Shown one piece after another: positions 54,112 through 63,690 of a stretch of DNA of 64,000 nucleotides; the stretch's first letter is position 1, and each line of letters starts with the position of its first letter. Both the position numbers and the translations under genes were made by a program. The DNA comes from an uncultured Rhodocyclaceae bacterium (GTDB lineage Bacteria > Pseudomonadota > Gammaproteobacteria > Burkholderiales > Rhodocyclaceae): the NCBI GenBank assembly GCA_934271525.1, contig CAKQRL010000004.1:1-64000 (forward strand), in the 5' to 3' direction. The notes below the pieces were generated by a model. The model saw only the letters and a program-made list of their open reading frames with translations. It was not told the DNA's origin and made no database searches.

Positions 54112-54114
54112 AAT

Positions 54115-54126
54115 TCCATGGTCAAC
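54115..54126 (+). repeat. Dispersed element, single core (one mismatch)
   Basis: TCCATGGTCAAC followed by a normal tail (ATATTTTTTTGAAAAA), three bases after the DUF2069 gene stop. Confidence 0.75.
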
Positions 54127-54148
54127 CCAATATTTTTTTGAAAAACAA

Positions 54149-55393
54149 ATGAGCGAAGTATTTTTAGAAATTGAACCACGCTTTAAAGGCAAAATCGCCT
54201 TGTGGCACACGGGATTCCGTCCATTTTTTATTTTGGCTGCATTCTCCGCTTTTTTCTTAATGTTGCTTTGGGGCGGTATTTTTTTTCACGGCAAACCGCC
54301 TTTGGGGCAAATGTATTTTTTAATCGGCGGCATTTCGTGGCACGCACACGAAATGATTTTTGGCTTTGCAGGCGCTGTTGTTGCTGGATTTTTGCTTACC
54401 GCCGTTAAAAATTGGACGCATTTATCAACCCTACACGGCGCATCGCTTGCCTTGGTTGCTGTGCTGTGGTTGGTTTGCCGCATTTTGCCTTTTATCCCCT
54501 TTGATGGCAGTTTAATCACGTGGTTGTCTTGCTTTTTGGAATGCAGTTTTTGGGGGATTTTGTCGATTCAACTAACGCGCAATGTGGTGGCGAAAAAACA
54601 ATGGAAACAAATGGCGATAATCGGCAAATTGTGGTTATTTGTGCCTGCTGTGTTGGTGTTTCATTTGGGCTTGTTGGGCGTGTGGCATTTGGGCGTTGTG
54701 GTAGGACTTTATAGCGGATTTTATTTGGTTTTGGCGCTCATTTTGACCATGGCGCGCCGTGTGATGCCAATGTTCATTGAGCGCGGTTTAAACAACGGCT
54801 TTGTGCCGAAAAATTCCAAAGCACTCGACCGTTGGAGTTTGGTATTGTTTTTTATTTTCAGCATTTTGGAAATCATCGCGCAAGTGAATTACAACAGCAA
54901 TTTGCGCCTTGCTTGCGGCGTTTTGGCAGGCGTGCAGGCGTTGTTGCATTTTTACCGCTTGTCGCTTTGGCACCATCCTGCGCTTTGGCGCCATCCCTTG
55001 TTGATGAGCGTTTTTGCAGGCTATGTGGCATTTATTTTGGGATTCGCCTTAGAAGCGCTCAATATGTTGGGCGTCAAAATGCTAAGCACAAGCCTTGCTG
55101 TTCATTGCTTTGCCATTGGCGGCATCGGGCTTTTTGCCTTTGGAATGATGGCGCGCGTGGCATTAGGCCACACGGGCAGAAGTGTTTATGCCCCGCCAAA
55201 ATTTTTGGGTTGTGTTTTTTGGGCATTGGTGTTGGCAGGCATTTTGCGCGTTTTCTTTGTGTTATTTTTCCCCGAAAAATCAACAACTTGGATTTTATCC
55301 GCCCAAGCTTTTTGGCTAGCGGCAAGCCTATTATTTGCCGTGCTTTATACCAAAATGCTAATTTTGGCACGCGTGGATGGCAGTTGGGGCTAA
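54149..55393 (+). CDS. nnrS: NnrS family membrane protein
   Basis: NnrS is a haem- and copper-containing membrane protein linked to nitric-oxide stress resistance. The 414 residues contain about twelve helices. LWHTGFRPFFILAA, WHAHEMIFGFAGAVVAGFLLTAV (quoted in part), ARRVMPMFIERGL and MMARVALGHTGR are family signatures with conserved histidines. No nitrite or NO reductase genes are nearby. It lies alone between two element copies. Confidence 0.92.
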   Translation: MSEVFLEIEPRFKGKIALWHTGFRPFFILAAFSAFFLMLLWGGIFFHGKPPLGQMYFLIGGISWHAHEMIFGFAGAVVAGFLLTAVKNWTHLSTLHGASLALVAVLWLVCRILPFIPFDGSLITWLSCFLECSFWGILSIQLTRNVVAKKQWKQMAIIGKLWLFVPAVLVFHLGLLGVWHLGVVVGLYSGFYLVLALILTMARRVMPMFIERGLNNGFVPKNSKALDRWSLVLFFIFSILEIIAQVNYNSNLRLACGVLAGVQALLHFYRLSLWHHPALWRHPLLMSVFAGYVAFILGFALEALNMLGVKMLSTSLAVHCFAIGGIGLFAFGMMARVALGHTGRSVYAPPKFLGCVFWALVLAGILRVFFVLFFPEKSTTWILSAQAFWLAASLLFAVLYTKMLILARVDGSWG

Positions 55394-55396
55394 TTT

Positions 55397-55408
55397 TCCA
55401 CGGTAAAC
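55397..55408 (+). repeat. Dispersed element, single core
   Basis: An exact TCCACGGTAAAC three bases after the nnrS stop, with tail TTATTTTTTTTGAAAAA leading to the next gene. Confidence 0.85.
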
Positions 55409-55438
55409 AATTATTTTTTTTGAAAAAGCGAGACCACA

Positions 55439-56728
55439 ATGTTTGGCAAACATTTAAAAAATTTGAATAAATTATTAGGTGAAAATTCGGTTTTAATTTT
55501 AAGTAGCGGCAAAGAAAAACCGCGCACGACATCGGCTGATTTTCCTTTTCGTGTGGATAATAATTTTTATTATGTGAGCGGTTTTGATGAACCTGAATCT
55601 ATTTTAATTATTTCAGGCAATAGAAGAACCCCAAAAAACATTTTATTTTGCCGAGAAAAAAATGAATTAGAAGAACAATGGCTTGGTTTTCGTTTTGGCA
55701 CAAAACTTGCCAAAAAAAAATTTTCGTTTTCCTATGCTTTTCCTATTGAATTTTTTGAAAAAAAATTAGCCGATTATTTAAAAAATAAAACCTATTTGTA
55801 TTGGGCAATCGGTGAAAATAAAAATATGGATGATTTAATTTTTAAAACGATTGATGATTTAAAAAAAAAGCGTTTTCCAATTGTTCCTTCTGTTTTTCAA
55901 CATTGCAATAATTTATTTGAAAAATTAAGAATAATTAAAACCGATGGCGAGATTATCGCTTTAAAAAAAGCGGCAGAAATCAGCGATATTGGGCATATTC
56001 GCGCCATGCAATATTGCCGCCCAAAAATGTTGGAATACCAATTGGAAGCAGAATTATCTTACGCCTTTCGCCAAAATGGCGGCAATGCCTTGCACGCTTA
56101 CCCGCCAATTGTAGCAGGAGGCAAAAATGCCTGCGTGTTGCATTACACGCAAAATAATTGTTTTTTAAATGATGGCGAACTTGTTTTAATTGATGCAGGC
56201 GCTGAATTTCAAAATTACGCAGGCGATATCACGCGCACTTTTCCAATTAGTGGCAAATTTACGCCAGAACAAAAAATAATTTATGAAATTGTTTTAACGG
56301 CGCAAAAAGAAGCAATTCAAACAATCAAACCGGGCGTGCATTTTAATACACCGCATGAAAAAGTTTTGGAAGTTTTTGTGGATGGTTTAATGAATCTTAA
56401 TATTATAAAAAAAGATAATATTCAAAATGCCATAGAAAAAGGCGAATGGAAAAAATATTATATGCACAGCACAAGTCATTTTTTGGGATTAGACGTGCAT
56501 GATATGGGTGAGCGCAACCAAACATTTAAAAAAGGAATGGTTTTGACTGTGGAGCCCGGTTTATATTTTAATGAAAAAGATTTATCAGCAGAATTTCAAC
56601 ATTTTAAAAATATCGGCATTCGCATTGAAGATAATGTTTTAATTACCAAAGATGGCAATGAAGTTTATACCCAAGCGCCCAAAGAAGTTGCGGATATTGA
56701 AAGAGTGATGAATGAAAATCCACGGTAA
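55439..56728 (+). CDS. pepP: Xaa-Pro aminopeptidase P
   Basis: A dimetal pita-bread aminopeptidase that removes N-terminal residues before proline. The N-terminal domain has PFRVDNNFYYVSGF and FCREKNELEEQWLGFRFG. The catalytic domain has the metal ligands in LIDAGAEFQNYAGDITRTFP, HSTSHFLGLDVHD, VEPGLYF and GIRIEDNV. The 429 residues match. Codon choice is notably A/T-rich compared with nnrS and pilB. The stop TAA lies in a repeat core, so the protein ends ENPR. Elements bound the gene on both sides. Confidence 0.93.
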   Translation: MFGKHLKNLNKLLGENSVLILSSGKEKPRTTSADFPFRVDNNFYYVSGFDEPESILIISGNRRTPKNILFCREKNELEEQWLGFRFGTKLAKKKFSFSYAFPIEFFEKKLADYLKNKTYLYWAIGENKNMDDLIFKTIDDLKKKRFPIVPSVFQHCNNLFEKLRIIKTDGEIIALKKAAEISDIGHIRAMQYCRPKMLEYQLEAELSYAFRQNGGNALHAYPPIVAGGKNACVLHYTQNNCFLNDGELVLIDAGAEFQNYAGDITRTFPISGKFTPEQKIIYEIVLTAQKEAIQTIKPGVHFNTPHEKVLEVFVDGLMNLNIIKKDNIQNAIEKGEWKKYYMHSTSHFLGLDVHDMGERNQTFKKGMVLTVEPGLYFNEKDLSAEFQHFKNIGIRIEDNVLITKDGNEVYTQAPKEVADIERVMNENPR

Positions 56729-56769
56729 ACCATTATTTTTTTTCAAAAAAATAAACGTTTACCGTGGAA
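56720..56769. repeat. Dispersed element, inverted pair
   Basis: Exact TCCACGGTAAAC at 56720 (its TAA ends pepP) and GTTTACCGTGGA at 56758, 38 bases apart. The 91 bases from here to pilB hold a poor promoter match (TTTACA, about 19 bases, TATGCT). Confidence 0.9.
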
Positions 56770-56860
56770 AATAAACGTGGAAAATCAAAAAAATCTTTAC
56801 AAAATCAGCGCTCGGTTGCATTATGCTTTGATTTTGTAGTGTTTATTCTTTTGCGCCACT

Positions 56861-58624
56861 ATGGAAGCCCGAAAATCCAACATCAATGCCAACGCCAACA
56901 ACTCGGCACCTGCCCGCAAACCCGCAAGTTTGGGCGGTTTGGCGCGCACTTTAATTCAAACAAAAAAACTTTCTGAAAAAGAAGTTTATGAAATTACTGA
57001 ATCCGCACACCGCGATGGTATTCCTTTTATTGAAGCCTTAATTCGCATTAAAAAATTGCATTCTGGGCAACTTGCTGCGTTTATTTCGCAAACCTTTGGC
57101 ACGCCGTTGTTTGACTTGGATTCCTTTGATATGTCGTGGGCGCCTGAGGTTAGCAAAAAAATTGTGTTGGAAAACAAAATGTTTCCGCTTATCAAACGGG
57201 CGGGCAAATTGTCGGTGGCGTGTGCCGACCCCACAGATATGGTCGGTTTGGATGCTTTCCGCTTTCAACTAAATGTCAATTCTGTCGACACCATTTTGGT
57301 GGATTATTTCAAGCTTGAAGCGCTCATCAAACGTTTTACCTCTTCCATTGAAGACAATTTAGATATTGGGGAAGAAGACACTGGCTCGGATGATTTGTTG
57401 CGCAGTTATATGGGCAACTTGGGCGGTTCAGAAAGCGAAACACCATCGGATGAAGAAGACGCACCGGTGGTGAAGTTTTTGCAAGGCGTGTTGTTTAAAG
57501 CCATTCGTGAAGGCGCATCCGATATTCATTTTGAACCGTATGAAAAGTTTTACCGCATTCGTTTTCGCGTAGACGGCGAATTGCACGAAGTGTTAAAACC
57601 GCCTTTGGAAATTAAAGACCGCATTGCCAGCCGCATTAAGGTGATTTCCAATTTAAATATTGCCGAAAAACGCGTGCCGCAAGACGGGCGCTTGCGTTTG
57701 ATGTATACCAAAAACCGCGCCATTGACTTTCGGGTGAGCACTTTGCCCACTTTGCAAGGCGAAAAAATCGTGATGCGGATTTTGGATCCAACCTCTGCTT
57801 CCCTTGGTATTGATGCTTTGGGTTATGAACCCGAACAAAAAGCCGCCTTGATGGATGCCATTCAACGCCCTTATGGTTTGATTTTGGTAACAGGTCCAAC
57901 CGGCTCAGGTAAAACCGTCTCGCTTTATACGTGTTTGAATATTTTAAATAAAGAAGAAGTCAACATTTCCACTGCCGAAGACCCGGCGGAAATTAACTTG
58001 CCCGGCATCAACCAAGTGAACGTGGATGACAAATCGGGTTTGACTTTTGCGGCGGCATTAAAATCATTTTTGCGCCAAGACCCAGACATTATTATGGTGG
58101 GGGAAATTCGGGATTTGGAAACCGCTGAAATTGCGGTTAAAGCCGCCCAAACAGGGCATATGGTGATGTCAACACTGCACACCAACGATGCCCCGCAAAC
58201 CTTGACTCGTTTAATGAATATGGGCGTGCCGCTTTTCAACATTGCATCCAGCGTGTTGTTGATTACCGCACAACGCTTGGCGCGCCGATTGTGCAAAGCT
58301 TGCAAAAAACCGGTCAAAATCTCACGCGATGCTTTAATTTCCGCAGGTTTTACGCCCAGCGAACTAACAGGTGGTTGGAAACCTTATGGTCCTGTGGGTT
58401 GCAGTTTGTGCGGCGGCACAGGTTACAAAGGACGGGTGGGGATTTACCAAGTCATGCCCGTATCCGAAGAAATGCAGCGCTTGATTTTGGCAGGTTCCAC
58501 GGCGCTTGATATTGCCGCGCAAGCCCAAGCCGAAGGCATACGTGATTTGCGCCAATCGGGCTTGTTAAAGGTTATTCACGGGGATACTTCCTTGGACGAG
58601 GTGTTGGGTTGCACCAACGCTTAA
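56861..58624 (+). CDS. pilB: Type IV pilus extension ATPase PilB
   Basis: PilB powers pilus polymerisation. The 587 residues include an N-terminal GspE/MshEN domain (about 25-170), N2 and the ATPase core: Walker A GPTGSGKTVSLYT, Asp box STAEDPAEINL, Walker B DIIMVGEIRD, and GHMVMSTLHTNDA. The zinc-binding cysteines are two pairs, CKAC and CSLC, as in PilB/GspE. pilC follows after 29 bases and pilD after that, the standard order. Confidence 0.97.
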   Translation: MEARKSNINANANNSAPARKPASLGGLARTLIQTKKLSEKEVYEITESAHRDGIPFIEALIRIKKLHSGQLAAFISQTFGTPLFDLDSFDMSWAPEVSKKIVLENKMFPLIKRAGKLSVACADPTDMVGLDAFRFQLNVNSVDTILVDYFKLEALIKRFTSSIEDNLDIGEEDTGSDDLLRSYMGNLGGSESETPSDEEDAPVVKFLQGVLFKAIREGASDIHFEPYEKFYRIRFRVDGELHEVLKPPLEIKDRIASRIKVISNLNIAEKRVPQDGRLRLMYTKNRAIDFRVSTLPTLQGEKIVMRILDPTSASLGIDALGYEPEQKAALMDAIQRPYGLILVTGPTGSGKTVSLYTCLNILNKEEVNISTAEDPAEINLPGINQVNVDDKSGLTFAAALKSFLRQDPDIIMVGEIRDLETAEIAVKAAQTGHMVMSTLHTNDAPQTLTRLMNMGVPLFNIASSVLLITAQRLARRLCKACKKPVKISRDALISAGFTPSELTGGWKPYGPVGCSLCGGTGYKGRVGIYQVMPVSEEMQRLILAGSTALDIAAQAQAEGIRDLRQSGLLKVIHGDTSLDEVLGCTNA

Positions 58625-58653
58625 AACATTTTCTTTATAAGGGTTAAAACACT

Positions 58654-59913
58654 ATGGCTACTGCTATCAGCAAAACAAAAACCGCAACCAAAACCAAAAT
58701 GCCACCCAAGAAAAAAATGCCGGTGGCGCGCACCTTTCATTACACCGCCATCAACCGCGAAAAGAAAAGCATCACGGGCGAAATGCAAGCCTCCTCTTAT
58801 TCCATGGCGCAAACTACCTTGCGCCGCCAAGGCTACACCAACATTCGCCTAAAACAAATGCGCAGAAAAAGTGGCAGAAAAATCACCCAAAAAGATGTGT
58901 GTATGTTTACGCGCCAGCTTGCCACAATGATGCGCGCGGGCGTGCCGCTATTGCAAGCCTTTGATATTGTTGCCAAAGGGCACGCCAACCCCAAAATGGG
59001 CGAATTGTTGTTGACCATCAAAGGTGATATTGAAGGCGGCACCTCGCTATCCCAAGCATTGGAGCGCCATCCGCTCTATTTTGACCGTTTGTATTGCAAC
59101 TTGGTAACAGCAGGCGAAGCCGCAGGTATTTTGGAAGATATTTTGGACCGCTTGGCTTTGTATTTGGAAAAAATTGTTGCCATTAAAGCCAAAATCAAAT
59201 CCGCCTTGTTTTACCCAATGGCAATTATCATCGTTGCCTTTATTGTGGTCGCGGTGATTATGATATTCGTCATTCCCGCCTTTAAAGATATTTTCACCAG
59301 CTTTGGCGCTGATTTGCCTGCCCCAACCTTGATTGTGATTGCCATGTCGGATTATGTTGTGGCGAACTGGTATATCCTTTTCGGTAGCATTTTCTTTGCC
59401 ATTTTCCTATTCTTTTATTCGTGGAAACGCTCGGTCAAAATGCAAATAGTTTTAGACCGACTATTTTTAAAACTGCCAATTTTTGGTGAGCTCATCAAAA
59501 AATCATCCATTGCCCGTTGGACAAGAACACTCGCCACGATGTTTGCCGCGGGCGTGCCGCTTGTTGATTCGCTTGATTCTGTGGGTGGTGCGGCAGGCAA
59601 CATTGTCTACAAACAAGCCACCGACCAAATTCGTGACGAAGTTGCCACAGGCGTATCTTTAACTTCTGCAATGGTGAATTCTTATGTTTTCCCCAATATG
59701 GTTACACAAATGACCGCCATCGGCGAAGAATCAGGCGCTTTGGACGATATGTTGGGCAAGGTTGCCGATTTTTACGAAGAAGAAGTCGACAATATGGTTG
59801 CCGCTTTATCCAGCTTGATGGAACCAATCATTATGGTGGTTTTGGGCGTTTTAATCGGCGGCTTGGTGGTTGCTATGTATTTGCCCATCTTCAAACTCGG
59901 CGGTGTGATGTAA
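58654..59913 (+). CDS. pilC: Type IV pilus inner-membrane platform protein PilC
   Basis: PilC is the polytopic platform on which the pilus rotates or assembles. Two GspF repeats are visible: FTRQLATMMRAGVPLLQA (first) and WTRTLATMFAAGVPLVDS (second), each followed by a membrane helix. A lysine-rich N-terminal extension (KTKTATKTKMPPKKKMP) precedes the first domain. 419 residues; pilD starts at the next base after its stop. Confidence 0.97.
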   Translation: MATAISKTKTATKTKMPPKKKMPVARTFHYTAINREKKSITGEMQASSYSMAQTTLRRQGYTNIRLKQMRRKSGRKITQKDVCMFTRQLATMMRAGVPLLQAFDIVAKGHANPKMGELLLTIKGDIEGGTSLSQALERHPLYFDRLYCNLVTAGEAAGILEDILDRLALYLEKIVAIKAKIKSALFYPMAIIIVAFIVVAVIMIFVIPAFKDIFTSFGADLPAPTLIVIAMSDYVVANWYILFGSIFFAIFLFFYSWKRSVKMQIVLDRLFLKLPIFGELIKKSSIARWTRTLATMFAAGVPLVDSLDSVGGAAGNIVYKQATDQIRDEVATGVSLTSAMVNSYVFPNMVTQMTAIGEESGALDDMLGKVADFYEEEVDNMVAALSSLMEPIIMVVLGVLIGGLVVAMYLPIFKLGGVM

Positions 59914-60798
59914 ATGCCCGCCTTTTTGCAAACTGCCCCGCTTGCGTTTTTTGTTTTTGCAGCGGGGCTAATTGGTTTATGCGTGGGCAGTTTTTTAAAT
60001 GTGGTAATTTTTCGCCTACCCAAAATTTTGGAACGCGAATGGAAAACCGATTGCCAAGAATATTTCAAAGATTTATTCAAACCCGAAGCGCTCGCCAAAA
60101 TAGACGAACCGCGCTTTTCCCTTTCCTTTCCGCGCTCTTTTTGCCCGAATTGCGGGCATAAAATCACCGCACTTGAAAATATTCCCGTTTTGAGTTTTCT
60201 CTTTTTAAAAGCCCAATGCAAAGCTTGCCACCAAAAAATCAGTTGGCGTTATCCATTCATTGAACTTTTAACGGGCTTGTTGTCGGCTTTGGCAATTTTC
60301 ACGCTGGGCGTAACATTGCAAGGTTTTGCGGCAGTTGTGTTGATTTGGATTCTCATCGCCTTAACCTTTATTGATTTTGACCACCAACTTTTACCCGATT
60401 CTTTAACCTTGCCGCTTTTGTGGCTTGGGCTTTTAATCAATCTTTGCCCGCATGGTTTTGTTGGCATTCGTGAAGCAGTCATCGGCGCTATGGCAGGATA
60501 TTTATCGCTTTGGAGCGTTTTTTGGGTATTTAAAATTCTCACCAAAAAAGAAGGCATGGGTTATGGCGACTTCAAACTCTTGGCGGCACTTGGCGCTTGG
60601 TTTGGTTGGAAAATGTTGTTGCCCATTGTGCTTTTTTCTTCTTTTGTGGGCGCATTGGTGGGCATTGTTTTGATTGTTGCCACCAAACACGGCAAAAACG
60701 TGCCTATTCCTTTTGGGCCCTATTTGGCGGGCGGCGGGCTTTTGGCTTTGTTTTTTGGCAACAATTTTTTGGAATTTTTTTTCCCAACTCTTTTTTAA
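59914..60798 (+). CDS. pilD: Prepilin peptidase PilD
   Basis: PilD cleaves and N-methylates type IV prepilins and pseudopilins. The 294-residue protein has the cytoplasmic zinc domain (CPNCGHK and CKACHQK), the catalytic aspartates in TFIDFDHQLLPD and GMGYGDFK, and about eight membrane helices. It begins right after the pilC stop. pilA is not in the window. Confidence 0.96.
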   Translation: MPAFLQTAPLAFFVFAAGLIGLCVGSFLNVVIFRLPKILEREWKTDCQEYFKDLFKPEALAKIDEPRFSLSFPRSFCPNCGHKITALENIPVLSFLFLKAQCKACHQKISWRYPFIELLTGLLSALAIFTLGVTLQGFAAVVLIWILIALTFIDFDHQLLPDSLTLPLLWLGLLINLCPHGFVGIREAVIGAMAGYLSLWSVFWVFKILTKKEGMGYGDFKLLAALGAWFGWKMLLPIVLFSSFVGALVGIVLIVATKHGKNVPIPFGPYLAGGGLLALFFGNNFLEFFFPTLF

Positions 60799-60804
60799 AA
60801 AAAA

Positions 60805-60855
60805 TCCACGGTCAACCCTTTGTTTTTTTGAAAATTTTTTCTTGTTGACCGTGGA
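60805..60855. repeat. Dispersed element, inverted pair
   Basis: Exact TCCACGGTCAAC at 60805 and GTTGACCGTGGA at 60844, 39 bases apart, six bases after the pilD stop and 15 before ruvA. Confidence 0.9.
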
Positions 60856-60870
60856 AAAACGTATCAAAAA

Positions 60871-61443
60871 ATGATTACACAACTCTCTGGCGTTTTGTTA
60901 GCCAAAAATCCCCCGCATATTGTTTTGGATGTTGGCGGCGTGGGCTATGAAATCGCCCTGCCCTTAAACCTTTTTGAAAAATTGCCGCCTTTAAACCAAA
61001 CATTGAAAGTTTTAACACATTTGCAAATCAAAGAAGATTCCCACAGCCTTTATGGTTTTTTGGATGAAACAACCCGCGCGGCTTTTCGCGCATTGCTCAA
61101 AATCAACGGCATTGGGGCGCGCTCAGCATTGGCAATTTTGTCTAATATCACACCTGTTGATTTGTTAAACATTGTGCAATCCAAAAACGCCCAAAAATTC
61201 ACCAAAATTCCGGGCATTGGCAAAAAAACGGCAGAACGGCTTTTGTTGGAATTAGACGGCAAATTGAATTTCATCACGCTTGATTCAAACTTCACACCAG
61301 ACCCTGCCAATGATTTATTAAATGCCCTGCTCGCTTTGGGTTATAGCGAAAAAGAAAGCCTGTTGGCAATCAAAGACTTTCCAAACGATTTGCCGCTCAA
61401 TGCCGCCATCAAACGCGCTTTGCAGGCGCTTTCTCGTTTTTAA
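60871..61443 (+). CDS. ruvA: Holliday junction helicase subunit RuvA
   Basis: RuvA binds four-way junctions and loads RuvB. The 190 residues show the N-terminal OB fold (VVLDVGGVGYEIALPL), two helix-hairpin-helix motifs (KINGIGARSALAILS and KIPGIGKKTAERLLLEL) and a C-terminal three-helix domain that contacts RuvB. It is separated from ruvB by a PerM-type gene rather than adjacent to it. Confidence 0.97.
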   Translation: MITQLSGVLLAKNPPHIVLDVGGVGYEIALPLNLFEKLPPLNQTLKVLTHLQIKEDSHSLYGFLDETTRAAFRALLKINGIGARSALAILSNITPVDLLNIVQSKNAQKFTKIPGIGKKTAERLLLELDGKLNFITLDSNFTPDPANDLLNALLALGYSEKESLLAIKDFPNDLPLNAAIKRALQALSRF

Positions 61444-61454
61444 ACAATACAACA

Positions 61455-62504
61455 ATGAATGCCAAAACCCTTGCCCAAATTGCCCTTGTTGGTTTTTTAA
61501 TTATCGGCTGTTTTCAAGTGTTAAGCCCCTTTTTGGGCGCCATTTTATTGGCTTTTGTTTTGTGGCTAACCACTTGGCCTGCTTACCGCCGCCACATTTT
61601 GGCGCGCATTAGAAAACGCAAAAGCCTTGCCGCTTTAATTGCAACCTCATTGTTGTTATCGCTTTTAATCATCCCAACTTTTTTGTTGGCTTTAACCTTT
61701 GCCAAAAGTTTTGACCAGTTGATTGTGTTTGTGCGTCCTTATTTGGAATCGGGTTTGCCCCAAAGTGCGCCAGAATGGTTTGCGCACATTCCGTGGGTTG
61801 GCGATGATTTAATACAATTTTGGCAAGAGCGCGCTGCCAACAGAGAAGAATTGCGCGAAGAATTAAACAATTTGTTGCGCATGGCAATCACACCAGCACG
61901 CAAACTGGCAATTCAAAGCGGCACAATGATTGCCAACGGCCTTGTGCAGTTGGCGCTTGTTTTTTTTATTTTGTTTTTTTTATACCGCGATGGCGAAATG
62001 TTGGCGCACCGTTTGGAAATTGCTGCCAAAAAACTAGGTGGCAATTTGGGGCTGACCATGCTTAATCGGGTTTATGACACGGTCAACGCCGTGATGTTGG
62101 GCATTGTTGGCACCGCGGCAGCGCAAGCGGCTATTGCCTTAATCGGTTTTTTAATTGCAGGCGTGCCAGCACCCGTGCCATTGGCATTTGCAACCTTTTT
62201 GCTTTCTATGATTCCTGTTGGGCCACCCATTGTTTGGGGCGGCGCCGCCCTCTGGCTTTATTTTAACGCGAGCATGGGTTGGTGTATTTTTATGATTCTT
62301 TACGGCGTTGGCATCATCAGTAGTGTCGACAATTTTTTAAAACCATTTTTGATGGCGCGTGGCGCAGGTTTATCGCTTTTAATTGTGGCATTGGGCGTTT
62401 TTGGCGGCATTTTGGTGTTTGGTTTTATCGGCATTTTCTTAGGCCCCGTTTTGCTGGCATTAGGACAAATGCTTTTGCAATATTGGATAGAAAAAAATGA
62501 TTGA
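61455..62504 (+). CDS. AI-2E/PerM family transporter
   Basis: A 349-residue membrane protein of the AI-2E transporter family (TqsA, PerM), with about seven or eight helices. The family block reads [21 protein letters not shown] (partly), preceded by [14 protein letters not shown] and the usual cytoplasmic loop. Substrates differ within the family (AI-2 export, sodium/proton exchange), so none is assigned. It starts 11 bases after ruvA and overlaps ruvB by eight. Confidence 0.88.
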   Translation: MNAKTLAQIALVGFLIIGCFQVLSPFLGAILLAFVLWLTTWPAYRRHILARIRKRKSLAALIATSLLLSLLIIPTFLLALTFAKSFDQLIVFVRPYLESGLPQSAPEWFAHIPWVGDDLIQFWQERAANREELREELNNLLRMAITPARKLAIQSGTMIANGLVQLALVFFILFFLYRDGEMLAHRLEIAAKKLGGNLGLTMLNRVYDTVNAVMLGIVGTAAAQAAIALIGFLIAGVPAPVPLAFATFLLSMIPVGPPIVWGGAALWLYFNASMGWCIFMILYGVGIISSVDNFLKPFLMARGAGLSLLIVALGVFGGILVFGFIGIFLGPVLLALGQMLLQYWIEKND

Positions 62505-63534
62505 AAGCGACAACTTGGAAGCAACAAACGGCAATGCGCGTTTTATTTCCCCAAAAAACCTTTCCAAAAATGAAGAAAACATTGAGCGCGCACTGCGCCC
62601 GCAAAAATTAGCCGAATACACAGGGCAAAGCAAAATCCGCGAACAATTGGAAATTTTCATCACGGCTGCCAAAAAACGCCAAGAAGCGCTTGACCACGTT
62701 TTGCTTTTTGGCCCACCGGGTTTGGGCAAAACCACGCTCGCCCACATTATTGCCAATGAAATGAATGTGAATTTGCGCCAAACATCAGGGCCTGTGTTAG
62801 AACGTGCGGGCGATTTGGCAGCCCTTTTAACCAATTTAGAAGCGCACGATGTTTTGTTTATTGATGAAATTCACCGATTATCCCCCGTTGTGGAAGAAAT
62901 TCTCTACCCCGCATTAGAAGATTTTCAACTGGATATTATGATTGGCGAAGGACCTGCCGCCCGTTCGGTGAAGTTGGATTTGCCGCCTTTTACTTTAATT
63001 GGCGCTACAACCCGCGCGGGAATGCTCACCAACCCCTTGCGCGACCGCTTTGGCATTGTGGCACGTTTGGAGTTTTATAGCCCGATAGAACTCTCCCAAA
63101 TTGTCAAACGTTCGGCGCATTTGTTAAACGCAGCCGTTGATGAAAAAGGCGCACTTGAAATTGCGCAACGCGCGCGCGGCACGCCCAGAATTGCCAACCG
63201 TTTGTTGCGCCGCGTGCGCGATTTTGTGGAAGTGAAAGCACAAGGCACAATCACCCAAAATTTAGCCCACCAAGCGCTTTTGATGTTGGATGTGGATTCG
63301 GTTGGATTGGATTTAATGGATAGAAAATTATTTGATGCGATTATTCACAAATTTTCGGGCGGCCCCGTTGGTGTTGAAAATTTGGCTGCCGCCATTGGCG
63401 AGACGCGTGAGACCATTGAAGATGTGTTGGAACCTTATTTAATCCAACAAGGATTTTTGCAACGCACACCGCGCGGTAGAGTTGCCACACCTTTGATTTA
63501 CCAACATTTGGGCATTGCGCAAAAATTGCTTTAA
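62497..63534 (+). CDS. ruvB: Holliday junction branch-migration helicase RuvB
   Basis: RuvB is the AAA+ motor of branch migration. The 345 residues show [12 protein letters not shown], Walker [14 protein letters not shown], Walker [14 protein letters not shown], the sensor I region [10 protein letters not shown] with arginine finger in PLRDRFGI, and the C-terminal winged helix with [16 protein letters not shown]. It overlaps the PerM-type gene by eight bases. ruvC is not in the window. Confidence 0.98.
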   Translation: MIESDNLEATNGNARFISPKNLSKNEENIERALRPQKLAEYTGQSKIREQLEIFITAAKKRQEALDHVLLFGPPGLGKTTLAHIIANEMNVNLRQTSGPVLERAGDLAALLTNLEAHDVLFIDEIHRLSPVVEEILYPALEDFQLDIMIGEGPAARSVKLDLPPFTLIGATTRAGMLTNPLRDRFGIVARLEFYSPIELSQIVKRSAHLLNAAVDEKGALEIAQRARGTPRIANRLLRRVRDFVEVKAQGTITQNLAHQALLMLDVDSVGLDLMDRKLFDAIIHKFSGGPVGVENLAAAIGETRETIEDVLEPYLIQQGFLQRTPRGRVATPLIYQHLGIAQKLL

Positions 63535-63554
63535 TTTTTTTAAAATCAAACGCA

Positions 63555-63582
63555 TTGACAAAAAAACAAGCGGGTTTACAAT
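63555..63582 (+). promoter_or_regulatory. Sigma-70 promoter of tRNA-Lys
   Basis: A consensus -35 TTGACA (63555-63560) and -10 TACAAT (63577-63582) are 16 bases apart, 13 bases upstream of the tRNA. Confidence 0.75.
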
Positions 63583-63595
63583 TTTCAAACTCGGT

Positions 63596-63671
63596 GGGGC
63601 GTTAGCTCAGTTGGTAGAGCAGCGGACTCTTAATCCGTAGGTCGAGAGTTCGAGCCTCTCACGCCCTACCA
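63596..63671 (+). tRNA. tRNA-Lys (anticodon CTT)
   Basis: A 76-nucleotide cloverleaf with acceptor GGGGCGT/ACGCCCT (a G-T pair at the first position), discriminator A and encoded CCA. The anticodon loop CTCTTAA gives CTT, decoding AAG. D arm AGCTCAGTTGG and T loop GTTCGAG are canonical. Confidence 0.95.
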
Positions 63672-63690
63672 AACCGATTTTTCAAAAAAA

